Below, piece by piece: positions 23,627-32,177 of a DNA stretch of 64,000 nt. The notes beneath the pieces are model-generated. The model had not been told where the DNA came from and did not search any database. It worked only from the letters and a program-made list of their open reading frames with translations. The DNA is from Rubellicoccus peritrichatus (GTDB taxonomy: Bacteria > Verrucomicrobiota > Verrucomicrobiia > Opitutales > Cerasicoccaceae), in assembly GCF_033100135.1 (NCBI RefSeq), contig NZ_CP136920.1, forward strand, positions 2,046,001-2,110,000, given 5' to 3'. The translations under genes and the position numbers were made by a program. Every line of letters begins with the position of its first letter. Position 1 is the stretch's first letter.

Positions 23627-24079
23627 ATGGAAAAAGGACTTAAAGACGTAAATCTTCTAACCACTACAAACTTCCCAGCAGCAGCAGCTTCCAATCAGTC
23701 TGCTGGTCTGGAAATCGGTGGTGACGAATTCTTCAAAGGGAACGAACTCTTTGTTGATATTCCTGCGAGTGTCGGACTGGCAGAAAACACCGATATCGAC
23801 ATTCATATTGAGCATTCAGCTGACAATGGCGCTTTGGATGCCTTTGCGGATGTGCCTCAACTTGCACCTGTCAAAATCACCGGCATTGTTGGTGATGCAC
23901 TTCCAACTTCAGGCACCTACGGGGAGAACGGATATGAAGTTCTCGATGATGGCACTGTTCGTGTCGTCTTTCCGGTTCCTCGTGGCCTCAAGGCCTTCGT
24001 CCGAGTGGATGTGACTGTGGAAACTGGCGCTGGTGATTTTATCACGCTTTCATACGAATTTGGCTTGCTCGTCTATTAA
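23627..24079 (+). CDS. Capsid decoration/stabilising protein candidate
   Basis: 150 residues and beta-rich (ELFVDIPASVGLAENTDIDIHIEHSADNG, KAFVRVDVTVETGAG). It is placed right after the capsid gene, where phages encode head decoration proteins. A pattern of alternating hydrophobic strands and GDALPTSG-type turns fits an immunoglobulin- or lectin-like sandwich. The exact family is not recognised. It starts 44 bases after the capsid stop. Confidence 0.55.
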   Translation: MEKGLKDVNLLTTTNFPAAAASNQSAGLEIGGDEFFKGNELFVDIPASVGLAENTDIDIHIEHSADNGALDAFADVPQLAPVKITGIVGDALPTSGTYGENGYEVLDDGTVRVVFPVPRGLKAFVRVDVTVETGAGDFITLSYEFGLLVY

Positions 24080-24112
24080 GACGGGCAGGTTACATCCCTT
24101 TAACGCCCTCTA

Positions 24113-24442
24113 ATGCCTAAGCTCTCTGATATCGTGGCCGCAGACTTTGAGAAAATGCTCAAAGACGCAGGCGTTACGTTTACCCAATCAGTCGATGGTG
24201 CTGATGACGTAACGTTTGCGGCCATTGTTGAAGAGGTCTCCATTGATGATCCTGAATGGGATGGTTATGGAGATCAGGGAGCTGTTTTTATTCGAGCACT
24301 GAAGTCTCATTTCACTGAAGGTATTCCATCTCAGAATACTGAATTCAAAGATGAATATTTCAGTGATTATCGTTTAGCAGATCGGCCAAGAACGAAGCCA
24401 GGAAATCCAATCGTTAAAATGCTTTTGCTTCCAGCGTCATGA
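24113..24442 (+). CDS. Head-tail connector protein candidate
   Basis: 109 residues, located between decoration and tail-completion genes. The sequence (SDIVAADFEKMLKDAGVTFT at the N-terminus, then a beta segment and DRPRTKPGNPIVKMLLLPAS) fits the size and place of lambda gpFII-like head-tail joining proteins. A clear family signature is not visible. It overlaps the next gene by ATGA. Confidence 0.5.
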   Translation: MPKLSDIVAADFEKMLKDAGVTFTQSVDGADDVTFAAIVEEVSIDDPEWDGYGDQGAVFIRALKSHFTEGIPSQNTEFKDEYFSDYRLADRPRTKPGNPIVKMLLLPAS

Positions 24443-25296
24443 TCTCAGTTGAAACCAAAGAAAATCTAGGTGCCTTCAATAAGGTGCTTAAGGAGTATGG
24501 TGAGAAGTATCCTAAGCGAGCTTCAGAAATCATTGCGACCAAGGGCAAGCAATTGGTTCTGGGTAATACCAATCCAAAGTTTGGGGCCACTTTTCCAGGG
24601 CTGTATGATGTAATGCGTGAGCGTGCTCCAAAAGAAGGAGAGATCACAGAAGAGCGTCAGAACGCAATTGAACAAGCTCAGCGTGGAAGATTTCCAATCA
24701 AGATCCGTGATCGTGTTAGAAAGCGTTCCAAGCAAATCATGGAAGGAGAAGAATCTGGTGTATTCAAACTGGATTACTATGGGCGTGGTGGAAGCCGAGT
24801 TCGTTTGACTCCAGTTCGCACTTTTCAAAAAGGCAAACGTAAGGGACAGCGTGCAAAGTCCAAGAGAGCGAAAACTGCTAAGCTACTAAGTGGCGAAACA
24901 ACTGAAAAATTGGGAGCAAATGAAGTTGTTTTAAATCAACTTCAAGTCGCAGCTTTTCTTGAAATGCAAGCTCGTGAAAGCGGACGTGGTTATGCTGGTG
25001 CTCCATTTTGGCGAAGGCGCTATCGTCGGATTCGTCCAAAGAGTGAGACACATCAGCGAATTGGTGTCGTTAACAAAAAGGGACACACACTTGCGAAAGT
25101 GAATTTCAGACCGAACGCACAAGGTGCATCCTTTCACCTTACTGCAACACCTCCTGTATTGGCTGAACCCTGGGCGCAGAGAAGGGTAAATGAAGTCATT
25201 GCTGATGTTCATGCAGATACAGTTACCTTTCTGCTTCGAAAAGAAATTGATGCCATCGAAAAGGGCTTCAAGAGAGGCGTAAGGAGGCTGCGATGA
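24439..25296 (+). CDS. Tail completion/minor head-tail protein candidate
   Basis: 285 residues and very basic, with runs such as KGKRKGQRAKSKRAKTAKL near 133-150. The N-terminus (NLGAFNKVLKEYGEKYPKRASEIIATKGKQL) is like HK97 gp10/lambda gpZ-type tail completion proteins. The expanded basic middle makes it larger than the usual 110-190 residues. It overlaps its neighbours on both sides (ATGA type). Assigned mainly by position between connector and tail terminator. Confidence 0.5.
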   Translation: MISVETKENLGAFNKVLKEYGEKYPKRASEIIATKGKQLVLGNTNPKFGATFPGLYDVMRERAPKEGEITEERQNAIEQAQRGRFPIKIRDRVRKRSKQIMEGEESGVFKLDYYGRGGSRVRLTPVRTFQKGKRKGQRAKSKRAKTAKLLSGETTEKLGANEVVLNQLQVAAFLEMQARESGRGYAGAPFWRRRYRRIRPKSETHQRIGVVNKKGHTLAKVNFRPNAQGASFHLTATPPVLAEPWAQRRVNEVIADVHADTVTFLLRKEIDAIEKGFKRGVRRLR

Positions 25297-25760
25297 CTTT
25301 TGCTGAAGCATACGAAGCCGCCAAAGCCGTTCCTGCCAATGATGATTGGCTTTCTGATTCTGCCAATGATGTAAGTGCCATTGATGGGGTTCAGGCTGAT
25401 GTGGAGTTGGATGATCTCTCAAAGAAGTTCAACGAGAGCTTTAAGAATCACAAGTTCACTGTGATGATTGAGTTACCAGGAGCAGCTAATCTCGGAGACA
25501 ATAATAATTTTGCAGCTCTTAGCACACGAATAGGCGTCTGGCTTGTCGAGAATCCCAAGAAGTCACGATCTGATACTGATCATTCAGTCGTGTCTTTAGA
25601 TGCCCTTCAGAAGCTCGCAGAAGCCTTTGTCGGACAACCTGGAGGCAAGAGTAAAAACAACTTCAAGCCCTCTCAGAAATTCATGGAGTTCAAGCAAAGC
25701 AAAGACGGCATGATTTATTACCGCCTTTCATTTCAAATAACCACCCATCTTAAAAGTTAA
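25293..25760 (+). CDS. Tail terminator-like protein
   Basis: 155 residues between tail-completion and major tail genes, the place of lambda gpU. The central part (FTVMIELPGAANLGDNNNFAALSTRIGVWLVENPK) and the end (YYRLSFQITTHLKS, a final beta strand) resemble the gpU-like alpha/beta fold of terminators. Family identity not certain. It overlaps the preceding gene by four bases. Confidence 0.5.
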   Translation: MTFAEAYEAAKAVPANDDWLSDSANDVSAIDGVQADVELDDLSKKFNESFKNHKFTVMIELPGAANLGDNNNFAALSTRIGVWLVENPKKSRSDTDHSVVSLDALQKLAEAFVGQPGGKSKNNFKPSQKFMEFKQSKDGMIYYRLSFQITTHLKS

Positions 25761-25772
25761 CCAAGTATTATA

Positions 25773-26321
25773 ATGCCAAGATCTATTCTAATCGGAAACC
25801 ACCTCTTCTTTGCACGGGAAGGTGATTCAATTGACGGCGTGACTGTTGCGCGCGATGCCAAACCTGACACGGATCCAGAAGCAAACTGGACAGACGTCGG
25901 AATCATTTCTTCTGCTTCAATTGAGAACAGTAAGAATGAGCTGGAAATCTGGGGACCGTCTCCAGGTCGACTGGCTTTGCAGGATGTTCTTCTCAGCCGC
26001 CAAGACTTGATGATTCGAGCCACACTTGAAGAAGCTTCTCCTATGCTCTGGGAATTACTCTTTGGAGCAGTTGGTGCAATTGATACCAGCGGAACTGGCG
26101 CCTTTGTGCCTCTTGCTAAGCGAGGTTTCGTCAAAGGCTGGTGGAAGTTCCAGCAATACGATCAAAACGACGTAGCAATCAACCTCGTGGATGTATGGGG
26201 CCGTGCTGATATCACTGGTGCAGTTGATTTCGGTGACCAGCAGCAAGTTATCACCTACGAGCTGGAAATCAGACTTCTCAACAGTGCTCTGAACTCTGGC
26301 GTATTGAGCAACATTATCTAA
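25773..26321 (+). CDS. Major tail protein
   Basis: 182 residues and beta-rich, located before a tail cassette and the tape-measure gene. The sequence has the feel of siphovirus tail-tube proteins: an N-terminal strand, WTDVGIISSASIENSKNELEIWGPSPGRLALQDVL (alternating strands), then a C-terminal part QQVITYELEIRLLNSAL. Lambda gpV and similar proteins are of this size. Position is the main evidence. Confidence 0.65.
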   Translation: MPRSILIGNHLFFAREGDSIDGVTVARDAKPDTDPEANWTDVGIISSASIENSKNELEIWGPSPGRLALQDVLLSRQDLMIRATLEEASPMLWELLFGAVGAIDTSGTGAFVPLAKRGFVKGWWKFQQYDQNDVAINLVDVWGRADITGAVDFGDQQQVITYELEIRLLNSALNSGVLSNII

Positions 26322-26328
26322 ACTGGCT

Positions 26329-28530
26329 ATGCTCCAGATTGATACAGATACGAAGATCACTATCTTCTTTGATTCCAGCGGATCAATGGACACTACCTTG
26401 GCTCCGTTGCAGACCATGCGGGACACGCTCCTGCAGGATCTTCTCATTGGTTACTACGGTGGCAATACCACAATTTATGATGCTCAAGTCACCATTATTG
26501 AAGATACCAGTGAGCGAACCTTTGACTGGTTGAACAATCAGGGTAGTGCGCTTGGAACGAAGCACATCATTCTGGTTTTTCAGGATGAAGCATCAAGTAT
26601 CTACACGGGAGGATCACAGCCAACATCACAGTTTCAGACTGACATGGTTGCACTTCGAACGGTGCTAGCTGGAAGAACTGAAGAAGATTATCAGGCAATT
26701 GTCTTTCAGGTGCAGGGAGATGCAAACACACCTGCATTCACTACACTCCTGGAGAATGTCGTTGCTGGAACCTCGCCTTATGATGCAGCTGCTGACAACT
26801 TGAGTGATCATCCGGATCTTTTTGGAGTTACTTATGATGTTCTGGAAGCAGATACAGCAGCTTATTACGCACAGACCATTCAGACTGCATTGTTTGCTGC
26901 TGATGTCAGTGTGCCTCCACCTGGATCCATTAATTTATCACCAGCTGCTAATCCCGCTCTGCCAACAGGTATTTCATTAACGGGACCTTCAGCACCTGCA
27001 GTACCAACATCCGTTGCTCCAACACCCAGCACACCATCAACTCCACCAGAACCAGAAGAACTTGCACCACAGCCAACTCCAACGCCGCCTACTCCAATAG
27101 GAATCAGTCCGGAGGCCACTCCAACACCAGACACACCAGCATCCGTTGCTCCAGGCAATCCAGGAAGTCCGTTTCCTGTTGCGATTACTGAGGATGGGGC
27201 AACTGCTCTTGTTAATTCAATTCTTGCTGATTATAGCCCTGCAATAGAGCTTGGGACTAACGCACCAAACGGAACAGTCACGGCAAAACAAAAAAGCTTT
27301 GGTCAAGACCTTGATGGAAACATCTGGTTTAAGAGAACTGGTGACGATAATAAGGGCTGGGAGCAGTTTCTGATCTCTGAAGATGGTAAATTCCTGGTTG
27401 CTTTTGAATTGGCTGATTCCGGAGACATTGTCGTTGAGGATAATGTATTGTCCCAGCTTAACCGTCGACCACAACTTGGTGATGAGCCACTTGCATATGC
27501 TTATCAGCCAAGGTGGGCAACAAGACGAAACCCGCCAGGAGTAGCCAAGTTCGTAGTAGGGAAACCATCTGGCGCAAACATCACGGGTAATATCAGAACT
27601 TCTACGGGATATGTCTGCGTTACTTGGTGGGATGAGCCGCCACTTGTCTACGGGTCCGGGGTGCCTGACAGTAGCACGGTTATCTCGCACCCGGTTCCAG
27701 GCTTCCCATCGGCGTATTGTGATTATGCCGACAAGCCTGTTACCATGTGGTCCTGCACTGGCTCTTCTGATGCTACCTTATCAGGTGATATAACGAACAT
27801 TAGCTTTGGAGGACAGCAAGTATATGAGGCTTATATAGCTGGCTTACCAGCTCTGACAAATCTGAGTCTACTGGGCAGTAACCTGCATCACATCAACCTG
27901 GATGATTTGCCAGCCCTCGAAACTTTGAGTTTACAATCTTGTGACTTGCTTCGTGAGGTCGTGTTGAGAGACCTGCCAGCATTACAAACGCTCAGTGTCT
28001 ATCGAAGTGATAACTTAGAGCGTGTTGAACTCAAAAACCTGCCAGCTCTACAGCATTTCAGCGGCTATGGTCTGCCAAAGCTAAAGTATTTGGACCTTCG
28101 AGAAGCACCCATTCTCGAGAATGCTTTATGCCAAGACAACCCGCTGCTCGAGGAAGTCATACTTGATGGCTTGAGTCAGCTGCGAGAGCCAAGGTTTAAC
28201 CTTTGCACGAACCTTGCTCGGGTCAGTGCAGTTGGCGCTCAGATCGGTAACGGTATTGGCACATACTACTCTTATGCACTCCATTCGACCGGGCCTTACA
28301 CAAATGTAAATCAGACAGGTGCATTTGGCTCTACATCCATGACGACCGATGCACTTTACGAGATGATCGATGGAGCGCTATTTGATCCTACGAATGGATG
28401 GATAACCATTTATAACACACCTGCATCTGTTGGAGGTGTCCTCCAAGACGGCGTTAATCATACTGCGGCAGAAGTTAGTGCACTGGCTGCAAGTAAGAAC
28501 CTGACAATTGTAATTCCAGCAGCTCCATGA
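26329..28530 (+). CDS. vWA-like, proline-rich, leucine-rich-repeat tail-region protein
   Basis: 733 residues with an unusual three-part plan. Residues 1-195 resemble a von Willebrand A domain with the metal site DSSGS (D15, S17, S19) in ITIFFDSSGSMD. Residues about 205-285 are proline/threonine-rich (PTPTPPTPIG, TPSTPSTPPEPEE). Residues about 300-390 are a small beta domain, and about 490-650 are leucine-rich-like repeats of roughly 22 residues (LPALTNLSLLGSNLHHINLDD, LPALETLSL, LPALQTLSVYRSDNLERVEL). It starts eight bases after the major tail gene and overlaps the sulfotransferase-like gene by four bases. A role in host recognition or tail decoration is inference. Confidence 0.75.
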   Translation: MLQIDTDTKITIFFDSSGSMDTTLAPLQTMRDTLLQDLLIGYYGGNTTIYDAQVTIIEDTSERTFDWLNNQGSALGTKHIILVFQDEASSIYTGGSQPTSQFQTDMVALRTVLAGRTEEDYQAIVFQVQGDANTPAFTTLLENVVAGTSPYDAAADNLSDHPDLFGVTYDVLEADTAAYYAQTIQTALFAADVSVPPPGSINLSPAANPALPTGISLTGPSAPAVPTSVAPTPSTPSTPPEPEELAPQPTPTPPTPIGISPEATPTPDTPASVAPGNPGSPFPVAITEDGATALVNSILADYSPAIELGTNAPNGTVTAKQKSFGQDLDGNIWFKRTGDDNKGWEQFLISEDGKFLVAFELADSGDIVVEDNVLSQLNRRPQLGDEPLAYAYQPRWATRRNPPGVAKFVVGKPSGANITGNIRTSTGYVCVTWWDEPPLVYGSGVPDSSTVISHPVPGFPSAYCDYADKPVTMWSCTGSSDATLSGDITNISFGGQQVYEAYIAGLPALTNLSLLGSNLHHINLDDLPALETLSLQSCDLLREVVLRDLPALQTLSVYRSDNLERVELKNLPALQHFSGYGLPKLKYLDLREAPILENALCQDNPLLEEVILDGLSQLREPRFNLCTNLARVSAVGAQIGNGIGTYYSYALHSTGPYTNVNQTGAFGSTSMTTDALYEMIDGALFDPTNGWITIYNTPASVGGVLQDGVNHTAAEVSALAASKNLTIVIPAAP

Positions 28531-29114
28531 GTCATTCAAATACAGCTCTACGTCATAACGCAGGCGTTCCTCGTTATTATAAAACGAAAAGTAAGAAGTC
28601 ATTTGTTGCCATGATTGGCAAGAGTGGGTCTTCTTCGTTGGGCAAGGCATTACTTGAGCAACACTTCCCTGAGAGGATGCCGAAGTTTTATGGTGCTGAT
28701 CCGGGTAATCGCCCTGGCTGGCAGTCTTTCGTTCCAACCACTGATAAGCCAAGTGGTAAGGTCTACATATTGGTTCGAGATCCTGTTGAGCGGTTTATCT
28801 CCGCGTGTGCTCAGATGCGTTGTTCAGATAGAGTGGACAAGCTTCTTGATCGTATGGAACAAGGAGAAGATATCGCAGTGAAGAACTTTCACTTAATGAA
28901 GGTTGTTCAATACGTCAGAGAGGATTGTGACTGTAAGTTCATTCAATTTCCAACGGGTATTTCAAAGCTGACCAAAGCTCTAAAGCTATCCAGTCCGATT
29001 GATACAGTTAATGATGCCAGTAACAATCCGCCCAAGCCGAATCTAACAGATGAGCAAGTGCAGCGAGTATCTGCATACTACAAGGAAGACCTGAAACTCT
29101 ACCTTTCCCTATGA
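28527..29114 (+). CDS. Sulfotransferase-like protein
   Basis: 195 residues. The PAPS-binding 5'-phosphosulfate loop is IGKSGSSSLGKAL (30-42), and the 3'-phosphate motif is ILVRDPVERFISAC (81-94), both in the right order and spacing for sulfotransferases. The C-terminus has NLTDEQVQRVSAYYKEDLKLY, the usual last helix region of this family (xxYxxDxxxY). It is a little short but plausibly complete. It is encoded between the vWA-LRR gene and the protease gene with ATGA overlaps. The acceptor is unknown; it may be the tail protein's glycan, a host surface glycan, or a small molecule. Confidence 0.75.
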   Translation: MSHSNTALRHNAGVPRYYKTKSKKSFVAMIGKSGSSSLGKALLEQHFPERMPKFYGADPGNRPGWQSFVPTTDKPSGKVYILVRDPVERFISACAQMRCSDRVDKLLDRMEQGEDIAVKNFHLMKVVQYVREDCDCKFIQFPTGISKLTKALKLSSPIDTVNDASNNPPKPNLTDEQVQRVSAYYKEDLKLYLSL

Positions 29115-31066
29115 AGATAATCGGTTATTCAGGTAGCGCTCCCAAAGCTCGTTTAAAGCTTCGGTCGGACATACCTGGCCTAATGACTGACTACGAGAGC
29201 GAACCCAAATACACCGCGCCAAATCTTCAGCGAACAGAACAGCAGGATGATGCTATCTTTGAGATCCATGCACCAGCAAGTTATTACAATGATGGGCGTA
29301 TCCTGGTGTCTGGCGTCCTTTCAGCATCGATTGAAAGCCTTACCCCGGAAGTGGCCATCGCCGATGAGCTTGGTAACGTGACTCGTATTACTCCAGGGCG
29401 GGCCAAGTTTGCGATTCGCACTAAGAGAGCAAGAATTTTGCTGACTCTAGATCTTACTGACAAGACTGACATGCCTGAAGTTAAGGAGTATATTTCTCCA
29501 ACCTCTGGTTCCTTGCTTGCACACATGGCAGATCAGGTTGACTCACGGATTAACTCTGGAATGTCGATAGCTGAGAACGGTTATCTCTATACCAGTCAAG
29601 ATCCCAGCGGCAGCTACACTCGCAATCCAAATTTCTGGGCATCAGGCTTAGACCTAACTTGCATCAGTCCGTGGAACTCCAACGGTGGTGTTCGCAAGGC
29701 GGGGACTCTAATTACTCCACGGCACGTATTACTCGCTGCACACTACGAAGTTCCAGTTGGAACGAATTTTGTGTTTGTGAATATGGCAGGCAATGTGGTC
29801 AAGCGCACAGCTATTGGTAAGCAACGCCATCCTCAATACTCAGTCTTTGGTGCCGACATTACTGTCTACACTTTAAATTCTGATGTTCCATCGAGTATCA
29901 CACCCTGTAAGGTATTGCCGCAGGACTACTATGAGCAGATAGTAAACGAGAAGTTTGTTCGACCTGGTGCGCTTGGCCTAGATCAGGAGGAAAAGGGGCT
30001 AATCATTGATTGGTTTCGGGACGGTTACTTTGAATACCCAACAGATTCGGACCGTGCAATTTTTGATGAGAAGAAAATTTCCGGAGACAGTGGAAATCCC
30101 GCATTTGTTTTAATTAACGACGAGCTTGTTTTGATAACCGTCTGGACTTTTGGTGGTGCTGGTAGTGGCACATTCGTCACTGATGAGCTCGCCACCCTAA
30201 ATCAAATGATCATGGATTCAGATGCTGACGCAGGCATCACACCGACTGGTTACACGATGCAAGAGATCGACCTCAGTAGCTTTCCAAGTTACACGCCTGA
30301 TCCAGATGTTGAGTCGTTTGTCAGCAGCACCGGTGCGACTAACACTAATGGTCTGACTAACTTGTCCCGCTACCTGAAGCAGGAGAACTTGTGGGACAGC
30401 TTTGGAATCTACCCATACGCCAGTAATCAGAATTTCCCAAGCGGTAGTTTTATGTTTGGCCTTGGCGGTCTGGTCTCTGGCTTCTCGGGGCTGGTTGGAT
30501 CTCCACCGAGAGACACCTATGGTGTGGACCTCACGGCTAATGGTTTTGTAACTGTCCCAATACCTGATTTCCAAAACTGGACCGAGGGAGCCATTGGCGT
30601 TCGATTCAAGCCCGCCGATGCTGCCGCTACCGATGTTCACAATAAACATCGATGGTGGTTTGGCGACACGGTCCAAAATCGTTATCTGGTAACGAGCAGT
30701 GGATCAAGCGTCTTATCGGGAGAGCAGTTTATGGCACGTTACAACGACGGAGCTACCCATTCCGCAGGCTCTACCACGGCCACGTGGGCTGCTGATGAAG
30801 ACATGCAGGAGGTTTCAGTGTTTGGGAGTGCCCATGCGATCTATAAAAATAAAACTCCCTACGTCTTTGATCTATCTCCGGGCGACGCGTTTAACCCTGC
30901 TGCTACGGGTTACACGGTGAATGATACACTTTATTTGAGCGCACAATACAGCAACCCAAGTGCAACGGCTCAGAACACAGGTGTCTTTAACTGCATCTGG
31001 TTCTGTTCTGTTGCTTTAACCGATAATCAACGCGAGGTCATAACGGATCTCGTCAACCTATTATAG
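29111..31066 (+). CDS. Chymotrypsin-fold serine protease-like tail protein with lectin-like C-terminus
   Basis: 651 residues. The middle has a trypsin-like triad in order: H211 in LITPRHVLLAAHYE, D249 in FGADITVYTL, and S327 in KKISGDSGNPAF (GDSGxP). The N-terminal 1-150 is a beta-rich domain, and about 470-650 (GVDLTANGFVTVPIPDFQNWTEGAIGVRF..., a strand-rich region) resembles a concanavalin-like module. No signal peptide is seen, which fits a virion protein. It is encoded in the tail cassette next to the sulfotransferase. Tail-associated trypsin-fold proteins are unusual; possible roles are virion maturation by cleavage or attack on surface proteins. Confidence 0.7.
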   Translation: MKIIGYSGSAPKARLKLRSDIPGLMTDYESEPKYTAPNLQRTEQQDDAIFEIHAPASYYNDGRILVSGVLSASIESLTPEVAIADELGNVTRITPGRAKFAIRTKRARILLTLDLTDKTDMPEVKEYISPTSGSLLAHMADQVDSRINSGMSIAENGYLYTSQDPSGSYTRNPNFWASGLDLTCISPWNSNGGVRKAGTLITPRHVLLAAHYEVPVGTNFVFVNMAGNVVKRTAIGKQRHPQYSVFGADITVYTLNSDVPSSITPCKVLPQDYYEQIVNEKFVRPGALGLDQEEKGLIIDWFRDGYFEYPTDSDRAIFDEKKISGDSGNPAFVLINDELVLITVWTFGGAGSGTFVTDELATLNQMIMDSDADAGITPTGYTMQEIDLSSFPSYTPDPDVESFVSSTGATNTNGLTNLSRYLKQENLWDSFGIYPYASNQNFPSGSFMFGLGGLVSGFSGLVGSPPRDTYGVDLTANGFVTVPIPDFQNWTEGAIGVRFKPADAAATDVHNKHRWWFGDTVQNRYLVTSSGSSVLSGEQFMARYNDGATHSAGSTTATWAADEDMQEVSVFGSAHAIYKNKTPYVFDLSPGDAFNPAATGYTVNDTLYLSAQYSNPSATAQNTGVFNCIWFCSVALTDNQREVITDLVNLL

Positions 31067-31068
31067 CC

Positions 31069-31536
31069 ATGGGATCTCAACTGATATTCGCATTACTGGG
31101 AATCGCCGGACGTATCGGAGGATTTCTAATAACCAACTGGCTTGAAAGCCGGGAAAACGACAAGGAAAGACGTCATGAATACGACCTCGCAAAACTCGAA
31201 ATGGAAAGCGAGCCTTTCGATGCTGGCTTTGATAATGCTAGCGACCACACCCGTTGGACTCGGCGTAGCCTTGCACTGGTATTCGCCATCGCTGCTGTCA
31301 CCGTCCAGGTCTTCTGCATCTACAACGCAGGAATCACCTTCCCAATACCAGTATCAAAAGACGGAGGATTCTTTGACTGGATCTTCGGAGGACCGAGCGA
31401 GACGACCCTCGAAATTTCGTTAGGTTACATCGCTTACAAGATCCTCGATATTCAGACGATGGTCGCGAGTTTCTACTTCACTCCAGTTGGTAATCCTAAA
31501 CGTGCGGCCAAGCACTTGAAGCACACTAATGCCTGA
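31069..31536 (+). CDS. Holin-like membrane protein
   Basis: 155 residues. There are two or three hydrophobic segments, at about 4-22 (LIFALLGIAGRIGGFLI), 66-85 (RSLALVFAIAAVTVQVFCIY) and a weaker one at 118-133. A charged amphipathic stretch lies between the first two. This is like 3TM phage/GTA holin-family proteins. It is the first of two consecutive small membrane-protein genes; overlapping lysis genes are common in phages. No lysozyme gene is nearby, so the holin call is tentative. Confidence 0.5.
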   Translation: MGSQLIFALLGIAGRIGGFLITNWLESRENDKERRHEYDLAKLEMESEPFDAGFDNASDHTRWTRRSLALVFAIAAVTVQVFCIYNAGITFPIPVSKDGGFFDWIFGGPSETTLEISLGYIAYKILDIQTMVASFYFTPVGNPKRAAKHLKHTNA

Positions 31537-31744
31537 TAATATATCAAACCTTGGTTGGAAGTTTTTCTTTGGAGTTCTGACCTTCCTGCAAGCAATCGTC
31601 ATCTATTTGGGAGTGGATACGTTATCCACCTTGAAGGCTCTGAGTGCTGATATCCAGGAAGTGAAACAGAGGCAGACAGAAGTCATCATCGTGAAGCTGA
31701 ATGAGCATGATAAAGAAATTGATTCATTAATAAATAAGCCATGA
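31529..31744 (+). CDS. Small membrane protein, possible second lysis component
   Basis: 71 residues: one transmembrane helix (about 12-32, FFFGVLTFLQAIVIYLGV) followed by a coiled coil (LKALSADIQEVKQRQTEVIIVKLNEHDKEI). This is the plan of many phage haemolysin XhlA-like or Rz/antiholin proteins. It overlaps the previous membrane-protein gene by eight bases and the next gene by four. Confidence 0.5.
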   Translation: MPDNISNLGWKFFFGVLTFLQAIVIYLGVDTLSTLKALSADIQEVKQRQTEVIIVKLNEHDKEIDSLINKP

Positions 31745-32157
31745 AAGAGTTAACACAGAAAGATATTGATCAAGCGGCGCTAGTTGGTGCCCAGAAGTTG
31801 AACTTAAAACTGCGTGATGGTAGCGAGATTACTGTCACTATTCGTTGCATCAAGACGAGTGAAGCGGAAACATTTCTCGATGCTGCAATGGAAGAAACAA
31901 AAGCCTTGGAAATGGTGGTTGTTGAACCTGAAGATTTCGATCCGGATGTTCTGGAAGATGAGAGTTATGATCAGTTGGTTGAAGCGAATCTTAGCCTAAA
32001 TTTTACGCGCGCCCAGTCCATTTTCGAAAAGCGTCTTCAGCGAAGCGAACAAACCGGACTGGGCATAAAGCAAGTGGCAGCAACAGCGGAGAAATTCTTT
32101 CAGAAGTTTGTGCCCGCCTCAGCGTCGTCACCGGCCAAGGCAGAGAGCAAATCCTGA
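31741..32157 (+). CDS. Tail assembly chaperone, first part
   Basis: 138 residues, before the tape-measure gene at the place of lambda gpG. The N-terminal DIDQAALVGAQKLNLKLRDGSEITVTIRCIKTSEAETFLDAAME contains the beta/helix layout typical of tail chaperones, followed by a helical region and a linker (PASASSPAKAESKS). A second frame (-1 relative to this one) stays open across the stop and continues to 32333, as in the G/GT arrangement. No canonical slippery heptamer was found in the overlap, so either a non-standard -1 shift or coupled re-initiation is possible. Confidence 0.6.
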   Translation: MKELTQKDIDQAALVGAQKLNLKLRDGSEITVTIRCIKTSEAETFLDAAMEETKALEMVVVEPEDFDPDVLEDESYDQLVEANLSLNFTRAQSIFEKRLQRSEQTGLGIKQVAATAEKFFQKFVPASASSPAKAESKS

Positions 32158-32177
32158 ATGAACCCTATTGCTGGGTG

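Noticed and set aside
26880-27158. Minus-strand Gly/Val-rich frame
   Set aside because: It is the shadow of the proline/threonine-rich coding segment of the vWA-LRR gene.
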